Of a stretch of 64,000 nt of DNA, positions 8,701 through 20,510 are shown piece by piece. Source of the stretch: Atopobiaceae bacterium (lineage in GTDB: Bacteria; Actinomycetota; Coriobacteriia; Coriobacteriales; Atopobiaceae); NCBI GenBank assembly GCA_022482785.1, contig JAKVON010000004.1, positions 1 to 64,000 on the forward strand, read 5' to 3'. How positions within the stretch are numbered: position 1 is the first letter of the stretch; the number at the start of each line of letters is the position of its first letter. Position numbers and translations under genes: made by a program. The notes below the pieces were generated by a model. It searched no databases and was not told the DNA's origin. It saw nothing but the letters and a program-made list of their open reading frames with translations.

Positions 8701-11700
8701 CGAGCACCTGGAACGAGAACTCGTCGGCGGCGAGGGCGGTGCCCGTGAGCTGCTTGTTGGCAGTAAGGCTCACCGAGCCCTTGGCCGCGTAGCTGTTGGA
8801 GAAGGTGGCCGCGCCGCCCTCGTAGGCAGGCGTTGCCGTGAGGTTGCCCCTGCCGTCGTCGGCAACGGTGACGGTGACCTTGCGGACGGTCGCGTCATAG
8901 GTGTAGCCGGCGGCCGTGCCGGCCACCTCGGAGATGGTGTAGGCGTAGGTGCCGGCGGCCGTGTAGTCGATCGTGTCGAACGTGACGGAGCCGTCGGCGG
9001 AGTTGGACTTGGTCTGGAGGACCTTGCCGTCCTCGTCCTTGAGCTGGAACGAGAACTGGCCTTCCTTGAGCGTGGAGCCCGAGAGCGACTTCGTCGCCTT
9101 GAGGACGACCGAGCCCTTGGCCGCATAGGTGTTGGTGAACGTCGGGGCAGCGCCGCCGTCGTAGGAGGGCGTGGCCTTGAGCGTGCCGTCGCCGTTGTCA
9201 GCCACCGCGACGGTGACCGTGTGGGCGGAGGCGTCGTAGGCGTAGCCGTCGGCAGCGCCGGCCACCTCGGAGATGGTGTAGGCGAAGGTCCTGCCGGCGT
9301 CTGCCAGCTTGTAGGAGATGGGCGAGAACGAGACCTTTCCGTCGGCGTCGTTGGTGCCCGTGGCGACCTGGTTGCCAGCTGCGTCCTTGACGACGAACGA
9401 GAACTCGCCGGCGGAGAGCGTCTTTCCGCTGCTGGCGGAGTCGACGAGGGACTTCGCGGCCTCGAGCGAGACCGAGCCGGAGGCGTCGTAGGAGTTCGTG
9501 AAGGTGGGCCTGGCGGCGGAGCCGTCGTAGGTGACGGTCGCGGACATCGTGCCGTCGTTGTTGTCGGTGACGACGACGGTAGCCGTGGACTTCGCGGTGG
9601 AATAGGTCACGCCCCCCTCGCTGCCCGCAACCTCGACGATGTCAAACTTGTAGGTTCCGACCTTCGAGAACGATATCTCGTCGAAGGAGAAATCGGCCGT
9701 GGCGCCGGAGTTCGGGCTCACCGTCGCGGTGGTGTTCTTGGGCATGGCATAGCCAGTGGCATCATTACTCTGCTCGGCGGAGATCGAGAACGCGAACGAG
9801 TCGCCCTGCCTGAAGGGGCGGCCGGACATGGCCTTGGTGCCCTCGAGCTTGGCGGTGGCATTCGCGGCCTGATAGGAGTTGTGGAAGGTCGGGACCTCTC
9901 CGCCCTGGTAGGAGACGCTCGAGCTCATGGTTCCATCGCCGTTGTCGTTGACTGTCACCGTGGCGGTATAGGTGGCGCCGTCATAGAAGACGCCATCCTT
10001 GGTCCAGACTCCCTCGTCGTTCTTGGTAGCGCCCTCGGGCACGGACTCGGAAATGGTGTAGGTATAGATGCCAGCCTTGTCATAGGAGATGGAGCCGAAG
10101 GAGGCCGTCCTGGCATCCTTGGTCGCGTTCGCCGTGTCGGAGGCGGGCATGGGGGCGCCATCGTTCGCAGCAAGCGTGAACGAGTAGGTCTCGTTATCGA
10201 GCCAGCCACGGCCCGAGAGTGACTTGGTCGCCTGGAGCGTCGCGGTGGCTCCCGTAGCGGTATAGGTATTTGTGAAGTCGAGCTTGGAGGGATCGTCGCT
10301 CCCCTCGAGCGTGGTCACTTTGAGCGTGCCGTCGCCATTGTCGGAGACGTTTACCTTGACGGTATGAGACTGCGTCGAGCTCTTCACGCCCTTGGCGTCA
10401 TAGGTATTTTCGGTCACGGTGTAGGTGTGGTCCCCGACATCCTTCAGGCCGTACTCGATGCTGGTGTAGGAGATCTTGCCGCTGGCGTCGGACGTGCCGG
10501 TGGCGACGGTCCTGGTCCCCTCCTTCACCGTGAATGCGAAGGCATCGCCGTCCTTGAGGGCGCGGCCCTCCATCGTCTTGGTGCCTGCGAGGGACAGGGT
10601 GCCCTTGGCCGAGTAGGTGTTGGCGAACGTCGCCGCCCCGCCGACATAGGACGGGGTCGCCGTGATGGTCCCCTTGCCGTCGTCGCTCACGGCAACCGTC
10701 ACCGTATGGACGGAGGTGTCATAGGTGATTCCATCCTTGGTGGGGTTGCTCGCCGTCACGCCCTCGGGGAGCTTCTCGGAGATCGTGTAGGTGTAGGTCT
10801 TGCCGGCATCGTCCTGCGTGTAGCTGATTGCGTCGAACAGGACCGAGCCGTTGGTGCCGTTCTCCTTGGTCTGAAGCACGTTGCCGTTGGCATCCTTGAG
10901 CTCGAACGAGAAGGCGCCGTCGGCAGGTGCCGCCCCGTTCAGGGTCTTCGTGGCGCCGAGGGCCACCGAGCCGGAGGCCTTGTAGGCGTTGGAGAAGGTC
11001 GGGGCCTTGCCGCCATCGTACTTGACGGAGGTCGAGAGGGTCCCGTTCCCGTTGTCGCTCACCGTGACGGTGGCCGTGCGGACGTGGCCGTCGTAGGTGA
11101 TGCCGGCCTTGGTGAAGGTGCCGTCGCCGTTGGGGGTCGAGCCGTCCGGGATGACCTCGGAGATGGTGTAGGCGTAGGTGCCGGCATCGCCCTGGGTGTA
11201 GGTGAGGTCATCGAACGCAACGTTGCCGCTTGCGTCGTTCGTCTTGGTCTGGAGGACCGTATCGCCCGACTTGAGCACGAACGAGAACTCGCCTTCCTTG
11301 AGCGTGGCGCCTGAGAGGGTCTTGCTTGCGGAGAGACTGGCGGTGCCAGATGCCGCGTAGCTGTTGGAGAAGGTGGCCGCGCCGCCCTCGTAGGCAGGCG
11401 TTGCCGTGAGGTTGCCCCTGCCGTCGTCGGCAACGGTGACGGTGACCTTGCGGACGGTCGCGTCATAGGTGTAGCCGGCGGCCGTGCCGGCCACCTCGGA
11501 GATGGTGTAGGCGTAGGTGCCGGCGGCCGCGTAGTCGATCGCGTCGAACGTGACGGAGCCGTCGGCGGAGTTGGACTTGGTCTGGAGGACCTTGCCGTCC
11601 TCGTCCTTGAGCTGGAACGAGAACTGGCCTTCCTTGAGCGTGGAGCCCGAGAGCGACTTCGTCGCCTTGAGGACGACCGAGCCCTTGGCCGAGTAGGCGT

Positions 11701-14233
11701 TTGCGAAGGAGACCGCGCTGCCAGACCCGTAGGTGGTCGTGGCAACGAGTTGGCCAGCGCCGTTGTCCTTGACGGAGACGTGTACCGTCTTTGCGGTCGC
11801 GTCATAGGTGATGCCGGACTTTGATGCGTCGGCGGGAACGTCCTCGGTGACCACGTAGTCGTGCTCGCCTGCGGCCGTATAGCTGATCGTGCCGAAGTTG
11901 ATGGAGCCGCCGACCGTGCTCTTGCCCGTGGCGACCGTGACGCCGTTCTCCTTCACCGTGAAGGAGAACTCGCCGTCGGTCATCTTCGCGCCGCTCAGCG
12001 TCTTGGTGCCGGCAAGGGTGACGCTCGTTCCCTTGAGGGTGTAGGTATTGGTGAACGTCGGCACGTCTGCCTTGTCGTCGTAGGTCGTGACGGCGGAGAG
12101 GTTGCCCTTGCCGTCGTCGGAGACGACGACCTTCACCGCATGCGAGGTCGTGTCGTAGCCGACGCCTCCCTTGCCGTTATTCACCTCGGAGATGGTATAG
12201 GTGTAGGTCCCGGCGGCCTCGTACTTGATCGCGTCGAACGAGACGGAGCCGTCGGCAGCGTTGGTCTTGGTCTGGAGCACGTTGCCGTTGGCATCCTTGA
12301 GCTGGAAGGAGAACTCCCCAGCAGTAAGGGAGCCGCCGTTCAGGACCTTCTTCGCACCGAGCGAGACGCTCGTCGACTTGATGCTGGTGTTGTCGAACGA
12401 GAGGCCGGAGGCGTTGATTTCCTTCGTGCATGCCTCGTCGGAGTAGTACGTGGTCTTCGCGGTCGCCGTCGTGGTGTTGGCGACGGTCGTGTTGGTCACG
12501 ACGACCCGCACGTAGTAGGCGGTGGCGTTGTCCTCGTAACCCGCCGATGATTCCTCGGAGATGCGATAGTCATGCGTCCCGGCGTCATCGGTCGTGTATG
12601 AGATGGCATCGAAGGCGGCCGTGCCCCCGGCATTCTGGGCGGTGCCGATCTTCTTCCAGGAGCCGTCGGCCTGCTTCTCGGACAAGTCGAAGGTGAACGC
12701 TTGCGCGGACGTGGGCGTCGCCCCATCAACGGTCTTACTTACCTTGAAGCCCGTAGTCGTAGGCTTCTTGTAGTCCTTGTCCATGTGCTGCCAGACGTTG
12801 TGCCACTCGCCCGAGGAGTTCTTGACGTGGTTGGCGACGATCCATCCGCCAGAGGTAGACGTCACGTTGAAGGTGGCTTTGGGTGCCAGGAAGACGCCTG
12901 TGGTGCTACTGCCGGTGTTGACCTCGGTGGCGTTGGGCATGTTCCAGATGACCGTGCTGGCCACGTCAGAGTCGGCCTCGGTGTTGGTGTTCTGATCCGA
13001 GCTCACTTGGGTGCCACCGTTGACGACGCTGAACTTCTGCAGCGTGACGCTCGTGCCGGTGAGGTTGAGGACGATGGTCTGGTCGGTATTCTTCTTGATG
13101 GTGAGGCTGTCGGCCTGGGCGTTCGCGTAGAAGGAGTCGACATTTACGTAGTAGGTGCCTGCGCCCTTGCTCGTGATGTCAATGGTGTACTTTCCGCCCT
13201 GGAGGGACAGCTCGCCTGTGGCGTTGGTGCCGCTGTTCGTGTCATACGGATTGGGATAGCTGGTGATCACTCCAGAGAAGGACTGCTTTGCGGCCATCTC
13301 GTTGGAGTAGCTCGTGGCATTGCTCAGGATGTCGTCGACATAGGCATCAAGGGTTGCCTCATCGGAATCGTGATAGGTGACGACGTTGCCGGAGGCGTGA
13401 ATCTTGGCCTCGTCCTCGGCACGGCACCACACGTCGGCGTTCACGCCCTTGAGGTAGAAGCTGCCGTTGACTTGGCCGAGCACCCAGGGCTGGTCGGAGG
13501 GGTTGGTCTTGTCGTTACCGGTCTGCTGCGAGGCGTTGAGCACCTTGACGGCGGCATTGGTCTCGGCCTCGACCTGGTCCCAGATGTTGGCGACGATGCC
13601 GAAGTATGCCCCGTTGCCGAGGATGTCCTTATAGGTCTCCGCGCCCGTCGTGTAGGCGGTGCCATCGCTCTGGGCGCTCAGCAGAACCGCTGCGCCCGTC
13701 GTGGAGGCCGTAGCGGACTTCGCATTCGCGACCACGACGATCCCCACGCCCGCCGCGACGCTCGCGGCAGGGATCGAGTACGTGCCGTCGGCGTTGGCGG
13801 AGAGCTTGGTGGTCTCGCCGTCGGCGGTCATCGAGACCGAGGAGACCTCATAGCCCGAGTCGGCTGCTGCCGAGAAGGTGAGCTTCTTGCCAGCAGGCAC
13901 GGTGACCTTCGTCGTAGGTGCCGCGACCGTCTGCCCGGAGACGGAGATGTAGGCGTTCTGCAGGTCGAGCGCAACATCGACCGTGGTCGCCTGCGACGTC
14001 GTCGCGGCCGAGGACGTCGCCGCCGCAGACGAGGACGTCGACTGCGACTTCGACGACGTCGTGGACTGCGTGGTCGTGGACGCGGTCGTCGCCGCCGATT
14101 GCGTGGTCGTGGATGTCGCCGGCTTCGATGCCGCGTAGGCATAGCCGGACGGCGTCTGCGACATGACCATGCTGACGGTCAGGATGACGGCGAGCGCCTT
14201 GTGTGACATCTCGCGGATGCGGCCGTTTCTCAT
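5780..14233 (-). CDS. Giant pilin-like cell-wall adhesin with isopeptide repeats; frameshifted near C-terminus
   Basis: Predicted secreted, wall-anchored protein of about 2,816 residues after correction. Start ATG chosen for AAGGAG 8 bp upstream. Order: signal peptide (about 1-34); Ser/Thr-rich linker; N-terminal domain to about residue 520 resembling choice-of-anchor A; about 14-16 repeats of 100-130 residues of the streptococcal pilin isopeptide type, with recurring SF.LKD, YTISE and TVTVSDNGNG signatures and ending PTFTNTY; two CnaB/SpaA-like domains; then LAKTG, a hydrophobic helix and a basic tail (RRKK). The first 2,350 codons are open; the last 1.4 kb needs five single-base corrections (near 7184, 6453, 6113, 5853 and 5810), which together restore one frame. 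Follows the gene at 14259 by 25 bp, so the two form an operon. Isopeptide chemistry is inferred from family. Confidence 0.85.
8784..9123. repeat. Near-identical adhesin repeat, copy 1
   Basis: This 340-bp stretch matches 11352-11691 at all but two positions, without gaps. It encodes one whole isopeptide-type domain plus its linker. Other domains of the same protein are clearly more diverged, so this pair was recently copied or homogenised. Confidence 0.9.
11352..11691. repeat. Near-identical adhesin repeat, copy 2
   Basis: Direct partner of 8784-9123, exactly 2,568 bp away. This distance is a multiple of three, so recombination between the copies would remove or add 856 codons in frame. Confidence 0.9.
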
Positions 14234-14258
14234 TGCTCTGCTCCTTGTGTCCCTCATG

Positions 14259-16310
14259 CTAGCGTGCCTCGCCGTTCTGGTCCTCGCCTGCGGCAGCGGC
14301 CTCGGTGGCCTCTTCCGCCTTCTTGCGCCTCTTGATGACGACGAACGCGATCACGGCGGCAACCACGGCCGCGGCGATGCCCGCGATGGCAGCGGTGCGC
14401 GCCATGCCGTCGTCCTGGCTCGTGCCAGAGGCGAGAGGCGTCTGCTCGTCGTCGATGCGCTGTTCGTTGGGAGTCTGTCCGCTGCCGTTCAGCACGTCGG
14501 CGGACGTTCCGTCGCCGTTGTTGACGGTGTTGAGGTCGTTGCCCGTCGAGATGCCCACGGCCGACGTGCCCGTGGTGGTGCCGTTCGTGCCGTTCGTGCC
14601 ATTCGTGCCGGTGCTCACGGTGGTGCCAGGCGTGACCGTGGTGCCGGTCGTGCCGCCGTCGGCGTACTCGACGCGGAAGTGCGTGATGACGGTGTTCTCG
14701 TTGGCCGTGTCATTCACGTTGCGGTAGTAGATCGTGTAGGTGCGGTACTGGGTGTAGAAGCCATGCTGGATGGGCTTGTCCTGCCCGGCGAGCCGCACGT
14801 AGTCGACGCCGTCCACGGTGAGCGACGCAGGCGAGGTGATCATGTCGTCCTCGGTCATGTCCGGCGACTCGGTACGCGTCTCCGACTTGATCGTAGTGCC
14901 CGTGGTGAGGTCGACGTAGTTGACGGTCACCGTGTAGGCAGAGGGTGCCGTGTAGTTCTCGGGCACGTAGTAGATATAGGTGATGGGGTCGTCGCCAGAG
15001 CCGTAGGCATACGAGTAGCTCGCCTTCGTGCTCTTGACGGGAACGTACTTCGTGCCATTGACGTCGATGGAGGCCTCGGGCGTGTAGGTCTCGGTCTTGC
15101 CGGCAGCCACGTCGATCGTCTTGGTCGAGATGACGCGAGACGAGGAGCTGGGATCGGCGGAGCCGTCGATGAGCTCGACGGTCCAGGAGACGCTCGAGGG
15201 GTTGGTCGTCTCGTCGTAGGCAATCTCGTAGGCCGAGTCGGTCTTCACGGTGTCATAGGAGAGCGTGAGCGTGTTGCGGCCGGAGTCGAGCACCCCCTCG
15301 TTCTTCGCCAGGGTGAAGACGTGAAGGATGCCACTCTCGACGCGATAGAACGTCGTGGGAGCGGCGTAGAGGTAGGTCGAGCCGGCCTTGAGGCTCACCG
15401 TGTCGGTGGCCTCGACCTTTGAGCCGGAGCCGACGAGCTTGATGGTCGCCGTCTTGGCGGCCCCTGTCGCCGAGGACGTGCCGGCCGGCTTGCAGCGCAC
15501 GACGAAGTCGATCGTGCCCGAGTAGCTCGCGGTGACGGAGTGCGTGAACGAGACGGTGTAGTAGCTCTTGCCGCCCGAGACGATGAAGGTGGGGATGGAG
15601 ACGACGCGCTGCTCCCCCTTGGCGATCCCGGAGATGGCGTCCGTGGCGAGCACGGCGCCGTTGTCGTCGACATAGGTGATGCTTCCGTCGACCGTGTTGG
15701 GGGCCGAAGAGTCGAGGGCGTACTCGTAGGTCGAGAGGCCCGTCTTGGACTGGCCGGCGACGAGTGCATACCTCACGCTGGAATTGAGGCTGATGGTCTC
15801 GGGGGCATTGAAGGCACGGCTCGTGGCCTCGCTCGCGCTCAGGGTGCGCATCGCGATGACCTGGGTGCCGGATGTTCCGAGCTTCGCGCGGACGCCCTCG
15901 ATGGTGCCGGAGTAGAGAGACGTCTTCTCAGCACGGTCAGCGTAGACGTTCACCGTGTAGGTGTCGTCCTTGCTGAAGCCGTCGATCGAGACGCTCACCA
16001 CGCCGGAGAGCGAGCCGTCGGAGGCCTTGGTCGAGTTCGAGTCGGAGAGCGTGAAGGGCAGGCACTTCGCGATCGGGGTGGTGCCGTCGCTCACGTCGAC
16101 GAAGACCGTGGAGCCGGCCGTGCCGTCGACGGAGAGGATGTCGATGTCGGAGGAGGAGCCCGCGGCCGCGGACCCATCGTTCGCATAGAGGTAGTCGACG
16201 CCGCTCACCTTTGGCGTGCTGGACGCGAATGCCGAGACGGGCATCCCCAGGACCAGGGCAATCGCGGCGACGAGGGCGAACAGGCCCCATTTGCTTCCGT
16301 AACGCTTCAT
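14259..16310 (-). CDS. Secreted MucBP-like surface protein with C-terminal membrane anchor
   Basis: 683-residue protein, exported and anchored. It has a signal peptide of about 30 residues (MKRYGSKWG, then a hydrophobic core ending SAFASS). The extracellular part is Ser/Thr-rich and contains two stretches with the YTVTVNYVD...G feature of mucin-binding-like repeats (about 430-560). A Gly-Thr-Asn low-complexity spacer (GTNGTNGTNG) follows, then DDEQTPLASGTSQDDG, a 23-residue transmembrane helix and the basic tail KRRKK. No LPXTG is present; the TPLA stretch in front of the helix is an anchor style I associate with Coriobacteriia, which is inference. First gene of the surface operon; its function beyond adhesion cannot be read from sequence. 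Confidence 0.85.
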   Translation of the reverse strand: MKRYGSKWGLFALVAAIALVLGMPVSAFASSTPKVSGVDYLYANDGSAAAGSSSDIDILSVDGTAGSTVFVDVSDGTTPIAKCLPFTLSDSNSTKASDGSLSGVVSVSIDGFSKDDTYTVNVYADRAEKTSLYSGTIEGVRAKLGTSGTQVIAMRTLSASEATSRAFNAPETISLNSSVRYALVAGQSKTGLSTYEYALDSSAPNTVDGSITYVDDNGAVLATDAISGIAKGEQRVVSIPTFIVSGGKSYYTVSFTHSVTASYSGTIDFVVRCKPAGTSSATGAAKTATIKLVGSGSKVEATDTVSLKAGSTYLYAAPTTFYRVESGILHVFTLAKNEGVLDSGRNTLTLSYDTVKTDSAYEIAYDETTNPSSVSWTVELIDGSADPSSSSRVISTKTIDVAAGKTETYTPEASIDVNGTKYVPVKSTKASYSYAYGSGDDPITYIYYVPENYTAPSAYTVTVNYVDLTTGTTIKSETRTESPDMTEDDMITSPASLTVDGVDYVRLAGQDKPIQHGFYTQYRTYTIYYRNVNDTANENTVITHFRVEYADGGTTGTTVTPGTTVSTGTNGTNGTNGTTTGTSAVGISTGNDLNTVNNGDGTSADVLNGSGQTPNEQRIDDEQTPLASGTSQDDGMARTAAIAGIAAAVVAAVIAFVVIKRRKKAEEATEAAAAGEDQNGEAR

Positions 16311-16384
16311 CTGTCTACTCCTTCATGCTGTCGCATGGTACGCACTTGGTTGGCTGCCACGAATACGGCCACCATAGATGAGAA

Positions 16385-16450
16385 TTCACCTTGAATTCAG
16401 TCTAATCCTTATATGTTTGTAATAGTGATATATTTACGAGTGGTGGAAAA
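16385..16450 (-). promoter_or_regulatory. AT-rich upstream region, probable surface-operon promoter
   Basis: This short segment is far more AT-rich than anything nearby. On the minus strand it has TATAAG at 16414-16409 as a possible -10, without a clear -35; another option is TTGTGA and TATGTG about 16 bp apart just upstream. The GAATTC hexamer occurs twice, 5 bp apart, after the -10. The position between the rplX hairpin and the first surface gene supports a promoter, but the exact elements are uncertain. Confidence 0.45.
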
Positions 16451-16512
16451 CGACACATAGCAGGCGTTATGCAGTTCACAAACCTAAAACCCTGGCAGAT
16501 GGTGCACATGAC

Positions 16513-16552
16513 GAAGGGGGCCGGATCGCATCGATGCGATCCGGCCCCCTTC
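16513..16552 (-). terminator. Perfect 40-bp palindrome after rplX
   Basis: GAAGGGGGCCGGATCGCATC is followed at once by its exact reverse complement. It would form an 18-bp stem with a 4-base loop on either strand. It lies 31 bp after the rplX stop and probably ends the S10 transcript. No U tract follows on the minus strand, so efficiency is uncertain. Confidence 0.7.
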
Positions 16553-16582
16553 GGGTCGGGAATTGCCTGTGTGACGCGAGCC

Positions 16583-16897
16583 CTAGAACTCGGCACCGCA
16601 CTTCTTGCAGATGCGGACCTTGCCGTCCGCGCTGGTGCCGTGGCCCACGCGCGTGGCCTTGCCGCACTTGGGGCAGACGAGCGCGACGGTGGACGCGTCG
16701 ACGGCAGCCTCCTGCGAGACGATGCCGCCGGCCTGGTTGGCCTGGGTGGGGCGGGTGGCCTTCTTCACGATCGCGACGCCCTCGACGACGACCTTGTTGG
16801 TCTCGGGGATGACGCGCATGACGTTGCCCTGCTTGCCCTTGTCCTTGCCGGAGATGACCTCGACGAGGTCACCCTTCCTGATGTTCATCTTTGGCAT
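16583..16897 (-). CDS. rplX: 50S ribosomal protein L24
   Basis: 104-residue assembly-initiator protein with an N-terminal KOW motif ([21 protein letters not shown]). The C-terminus has a four-cysteine ribbon (CPKC and CKKC), probably zinc-binding. The start MPKMNIRKG fits the family; a second ATG three codons later is possible. In most bacteria rplE follows directly; here it is about 11 kb away. Confidence 0.96.
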   Translation of the reverse strand: MPKMNIRKGDLVEVISGKDKGKQGNVMRVIPETNKVVVEGVAIVKKATRPTQANQAGGIVSQEAAVDASTVALVCPKCGKATRVGHGTSADGKVRICKKCGAEF

Positions 16898-16914
16898 GAG
16901 TTCGTCTCCCTTGC

Positions 16915-17283
16915 CTACAGCGTCTCGGGTGCGAGCGAGACGATCTTCATGTACTTGCGATCGCGCAGCTCGCGGGCGACGGGCCCGAAGATGCGCGTCC
17001 CGACGGGAGCGCCGTCCTTGCCGATCAGGACGCAGGCGTTCTGATCGAACTTGATGTAGCTCCCGTCCTTGCGACGGGTCTCCTTCACGGTGCGCACGAC
17101 GACGCAACGGACGATGTCGCCCTTCTTCACCGAGCCGCCGGGGGTTGCCTCCTGGACGGCAGCGATGAAGACGTCTCCGATGCCGGCATAGCGGCGCTTC
17201 GAGCCGCCCAGCACCTTGATGCACTTCACTCGACGGGCGCCGGAGTTGTCGGCGACGACGAGCATGGTCTCCTGCTGAATCAT
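16915..17283 (-). CDS. rplN: 50S ribosomal protein L14
   Basis: 122-residue large-subunit protein, exact family length from [19 protein letters not shown] to the C-terminus. The start was chosen for GGAGG 5 bases upstream (CGGAGGATTTG), which excludes a longer in-frame ATG. Precedes rplX by 17 bp. Confidence 0.97.
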   Translation of the reverse strand: MIQQETMLVVADNSGARRVKCIKVLGGSKRRYAGIGDVFIAAVQEATPGGSVKKGDIVRCVVVRTVKETRRKDGSYIKFDQNACVLIGKDGAPVGTRIFGPVARELRDRKYMKIVSLAPETL

Positions 17284-17365
17284 CAAATCCTCCGAACCTG
17301 GTCGGCCTGAGAGGTGCACCCGCACGAGCGGCACACGTCGGGCCAGTTGGCCTAATGCGTTGGTG

Positions 17366-17632
17366 TTACTGAGCCTTCTCGACGATCTCGACGACGCGCC
17401 AACGCTTGGTCTTGGAGAGGGGGCGCGTCTCCATGACGCGCACGGTGTCCCCTACCGCGGCGACGTTGTCGTCGTTCTGGCAATGGAGCTTCTTGGTCGT
17501 GGTCATCATCTTGCCGTACTTGGGATGCGGCTTGCGGTCTGTGATCTGGACCGTGCACGTCTTCTCGCCGGAGATGGAGACGACGAGCCCAGTACGGACC
17601 TTGCGCTGATTACGGGTTTCGTTCTCGCTCAT
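17366..17632 (-). CDS. rpsQ: 30S ribosomal protein S17
   Basis: 88-residue 16S rRNA-binding protein with an OB fold. Starts [19 protein letters not shown]; the internal stretches KTCTVQI and HPKYGKM are typical. A longer in-frame start upstream has no ribosome-binding site. About 80 bp separate it from rplN. Confidence 0.97.
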   Translation of the reverse strand: MSENETRNQRKVRTGLVVSISGEKTCTVQITDRKPHPKYGKMMTTTKKLHCQNDDNVAAVGDTVRVMETRPLSKTKRWRVVEIVEKAQ

Positions 17633-17648
17633 GTTTCTCTCCTGCGAT

Positions 17649-17864
17649 CTACTTGGCGGCAGCGGTCTTGGCCGCTGCGATCTGACGGCTGCGCATCTCG
17701 GTCTGGACGCGAGCGATGTCACGCTTGACGGCCGTGACGCGCGCGGTGTTGTCCAGCTGGCTCGTGGCCATCTGGAAACGGAGGTTGAACAGCTCTGCGC
17801 GGCCGTCCTCGAGCTTCTGTGCGAGCTCCTCGTCGGTGAGCTCGCGGATTTCGGTGGACTTCAT
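17649..17864 (-). CDS. rpmC: 50S ribosomal protein L29
   Basis: 71-residue two-helix protein near the peptide exit tunnel. Begins [18 protein letters not shown] and ends with a short Ala/Lys-rich tail. Lies 4 bp after rplP. Confidence 0.97.
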   Translation of the reverse strand: MKSTEIRELTDEELAQKLEDGRAELFNLRFQMATSQLDNTARVTAVKRDIARVQTEMRSRQIAAAKTAAAK

Positions 17865-17868
17865 GGTG

Positions 17869-19001
<1,133 letters not shown>

Positions 19002-19005
19002 GAGG

Positions 19006-19374
19006 CTACGCCTCCTTTCGGGGAGCGACGGTGATGGTGATGTGGCTCGTGCGCTTGTTGATGCGGCTCGCGGAGCCCTTGGCGCGCGGGCGGATGCGCT
19101 TCAGCGTCGGACCCTCGTCCACGTAGGCGGCCTTCACGATCAGGTCGTCGGCGCGCAGGCCGTTGTTGTTCTCGGCGTTGGCGATGGCCGAGCGCAGGAC
19201 CTTCTCGACGTCCACGGCGATGGCGCGGTTCGAGAACCGAAGGGTCTCGAGAGCCTTCTCGCAGGACTTCGAGCGGATCTGGTCGATGACCAGACGGGCC
19301 TTGCGCGGAGCGACGCGGACGTACTTGGCGGTCGCCGTGGCCTGCATGGTCGCGGCCTCGTTGTTCTTAGCCAT
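19006..19374 (-). CDS. rplV: 50S ribosomal protein L22
   Basis: 122-residue protein of the peptide exit tunnel with the motif [16 protein letters not shown]. The second in-frame ATG was chosen because AGGAGG abuts the first one but lies about 10 bases before this one. The beta-hairpin stretch [13 protein letters not shown] is intact. Confidence 0.95.
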   Translation of the reverse strand: MAKNNEAATMQATATAKYVRVAPRKARLVIDQIRSKSCEKALETLRFSNRAIAVDVEKVLRSAIANAENNNGLRADDLIVKAAYVDEGPTLKRIRPRAKGSASRINKRTSHITITVAPRKEA

Positions 19375-19388
19375 GATTCGCATCCCTC

Positions 19389-19649
19389 CTAATCAACCTT
19401 GTGGCCACGGAACGTGCGCGTGGGCGCGAACTCGCCCAGCTTGTGGCCGACCATGGACTCGGTGACGTACACGGGCACGTGCTTGCGGCCATCGTGGACG
19501 GCGATCGTGTGACCGACCATCTCGGGGAAGATGGTCGAGGAACGCGACCAGGTCTTGATGACCTCCTTCTTGCCGGACTCGTTCATCGCAGCGACGCGCG
19601 CGAGGAGGCGAGTCTCCACAAACGGGCCCTTCTTGAGACTTCTGCTCAT
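19389..19649 (-). CDS. rpsS: 30S ribosomal protein S19
   Basis: 86-residue 16S rRNA-binding protein. [16 protein letters not shown] and [17 protein letters not shown] are diagnostic. Located 24 bp after rplB and 14 bp before rplV. Confidence 0.97.
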   Translation of the reverse strand: MSRSLKKGPFVETRLLARVAAMNESGKKEVIKTWSRSSTIFPEMVGHTIAVHDGRKHVPVYVTESMVGHKLGEFAPTRTFRGHKVD

Positions 19650-19673
19650 GTGTGCTTACTCCTTCTCGTGCTT

Positions 19674-20510
19674 CTACTTGGTCTTGCGACGACGGATGAT
19701 GAGGCGGTTCGAGGTCTTCTTGGGGTCGCGCGTCTTGTAGCCCTTGGCAGGCTGGCCCCACGGGGAGACCGACGGACGGCCGGAGGTGTGGTTCTTGCCC
19801 TCGCCGCCGCCATGCGGGTGGTCGACGGGGTTCATGACCGTGCCGCGGACGGTGGGACGCACGCCGCGCCAGCGGCTGCGGCCTGCCTTGCCGCCGGTGA
19901 TGTTGGAGTGGTCGGCGTTGCCGACCTCGCCCACGGTCGCGCGGCAGTCGACGAGCACGCGGCGCATCTCGGAGGAGGGCATGCGCAGGACGGCATAGCC
20001 GCCCTCCTTGCCCATGAGCTGGATCGAGGTGCCTGCGCTGCGCGCGATGGCAGCGCCCTTGCCCGGCTGGAACTCGACGGCGTGCACGAGCGTGCCGACG
20101 GGGATCTGCGAGAGGGGCATGCAGTTGCCCGGCTTGATGTCGATCCCCTCGGTGCCGGAGATGACGGTGTCGCCCACCTCGAGGCCCTTGGGGGCCAGGA
20201 TGTAGGCCTTGGCGCCGTCCACGTAGTGGAGCAGCGCGATGCGGGCGGAGCGGTTGGGGTCGTACTCGATGGTCGCGACCTTGGCCGGAATGCCGTCCTT
20301 GTTCCTCTTGAAGTCGATGCGACGATACTGACGCTTGTGTCCGCCGCCCTGGTGACGGGTGGTGACGCGGCCGTTGTTGTTGCGGCCCGCCTTCTTGGGC
20401 AGGGGCTCGAGAAGAGACTTCTCGGGCGTGTCCGTCGTGATCTCCGCGAAATCGGAGACCGTCTGGAAACGCCTGCCCGCGCTCGTGGGCTTGAGGTGCT
20501 TGACTCCCAT
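19674..20510 (-). CDS. rplB: 50S ribosomal protein L2
   Basis: 278-residue large-subunit protein needed for subunit association and peptidyl transfer. The N-terminal part has [17 protein letters not shown], and the C-terminal part has the invariant [13 protein letters not shown] with the functional histidine. Confidence 0.97.
   Translation of the reverse strand: MGVKHLKPTSAGRRFQTVSDFAEITTDTPEKSLLEPLPKKAGRNNNGRVTTRHQGGGHKRQYRRIDFKRNKDGIPAKVATIEYDPNRSARIALLHYVDGAKAYILAPKGLEVGDTVISGTEGIDIKPGNCMPLSQIPVGTLVHAVEFQPGKGAAIARSAGTSIQLMGKEGGYAVLRMPSSEMRRVLVDCRATVGEVGNADHSNITGGKAGRSRWRGVRPTVRGTVMNPVDHPHGGGEGKNHTSGRPSVSPWGQPAKGYKTRDPKKTSNRLIIRRRKTK

Noticed and set aside
6959-14233. Tandem repeats as a possible CRISPR array or satellite DNA
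   Set aside because: The repeats are about 330-380 bp, diverged, and code for protein domains in one frame. No short repeat-spacer pattern exists anywhere in the window.
5780-14233. Adhesin called as a pseudogene
   Set aside because: The corrected frame ends in a proper sorting signal and tail, the indels sum to a restored frame, and essential genes elsewhere in the window carry the same type of error.
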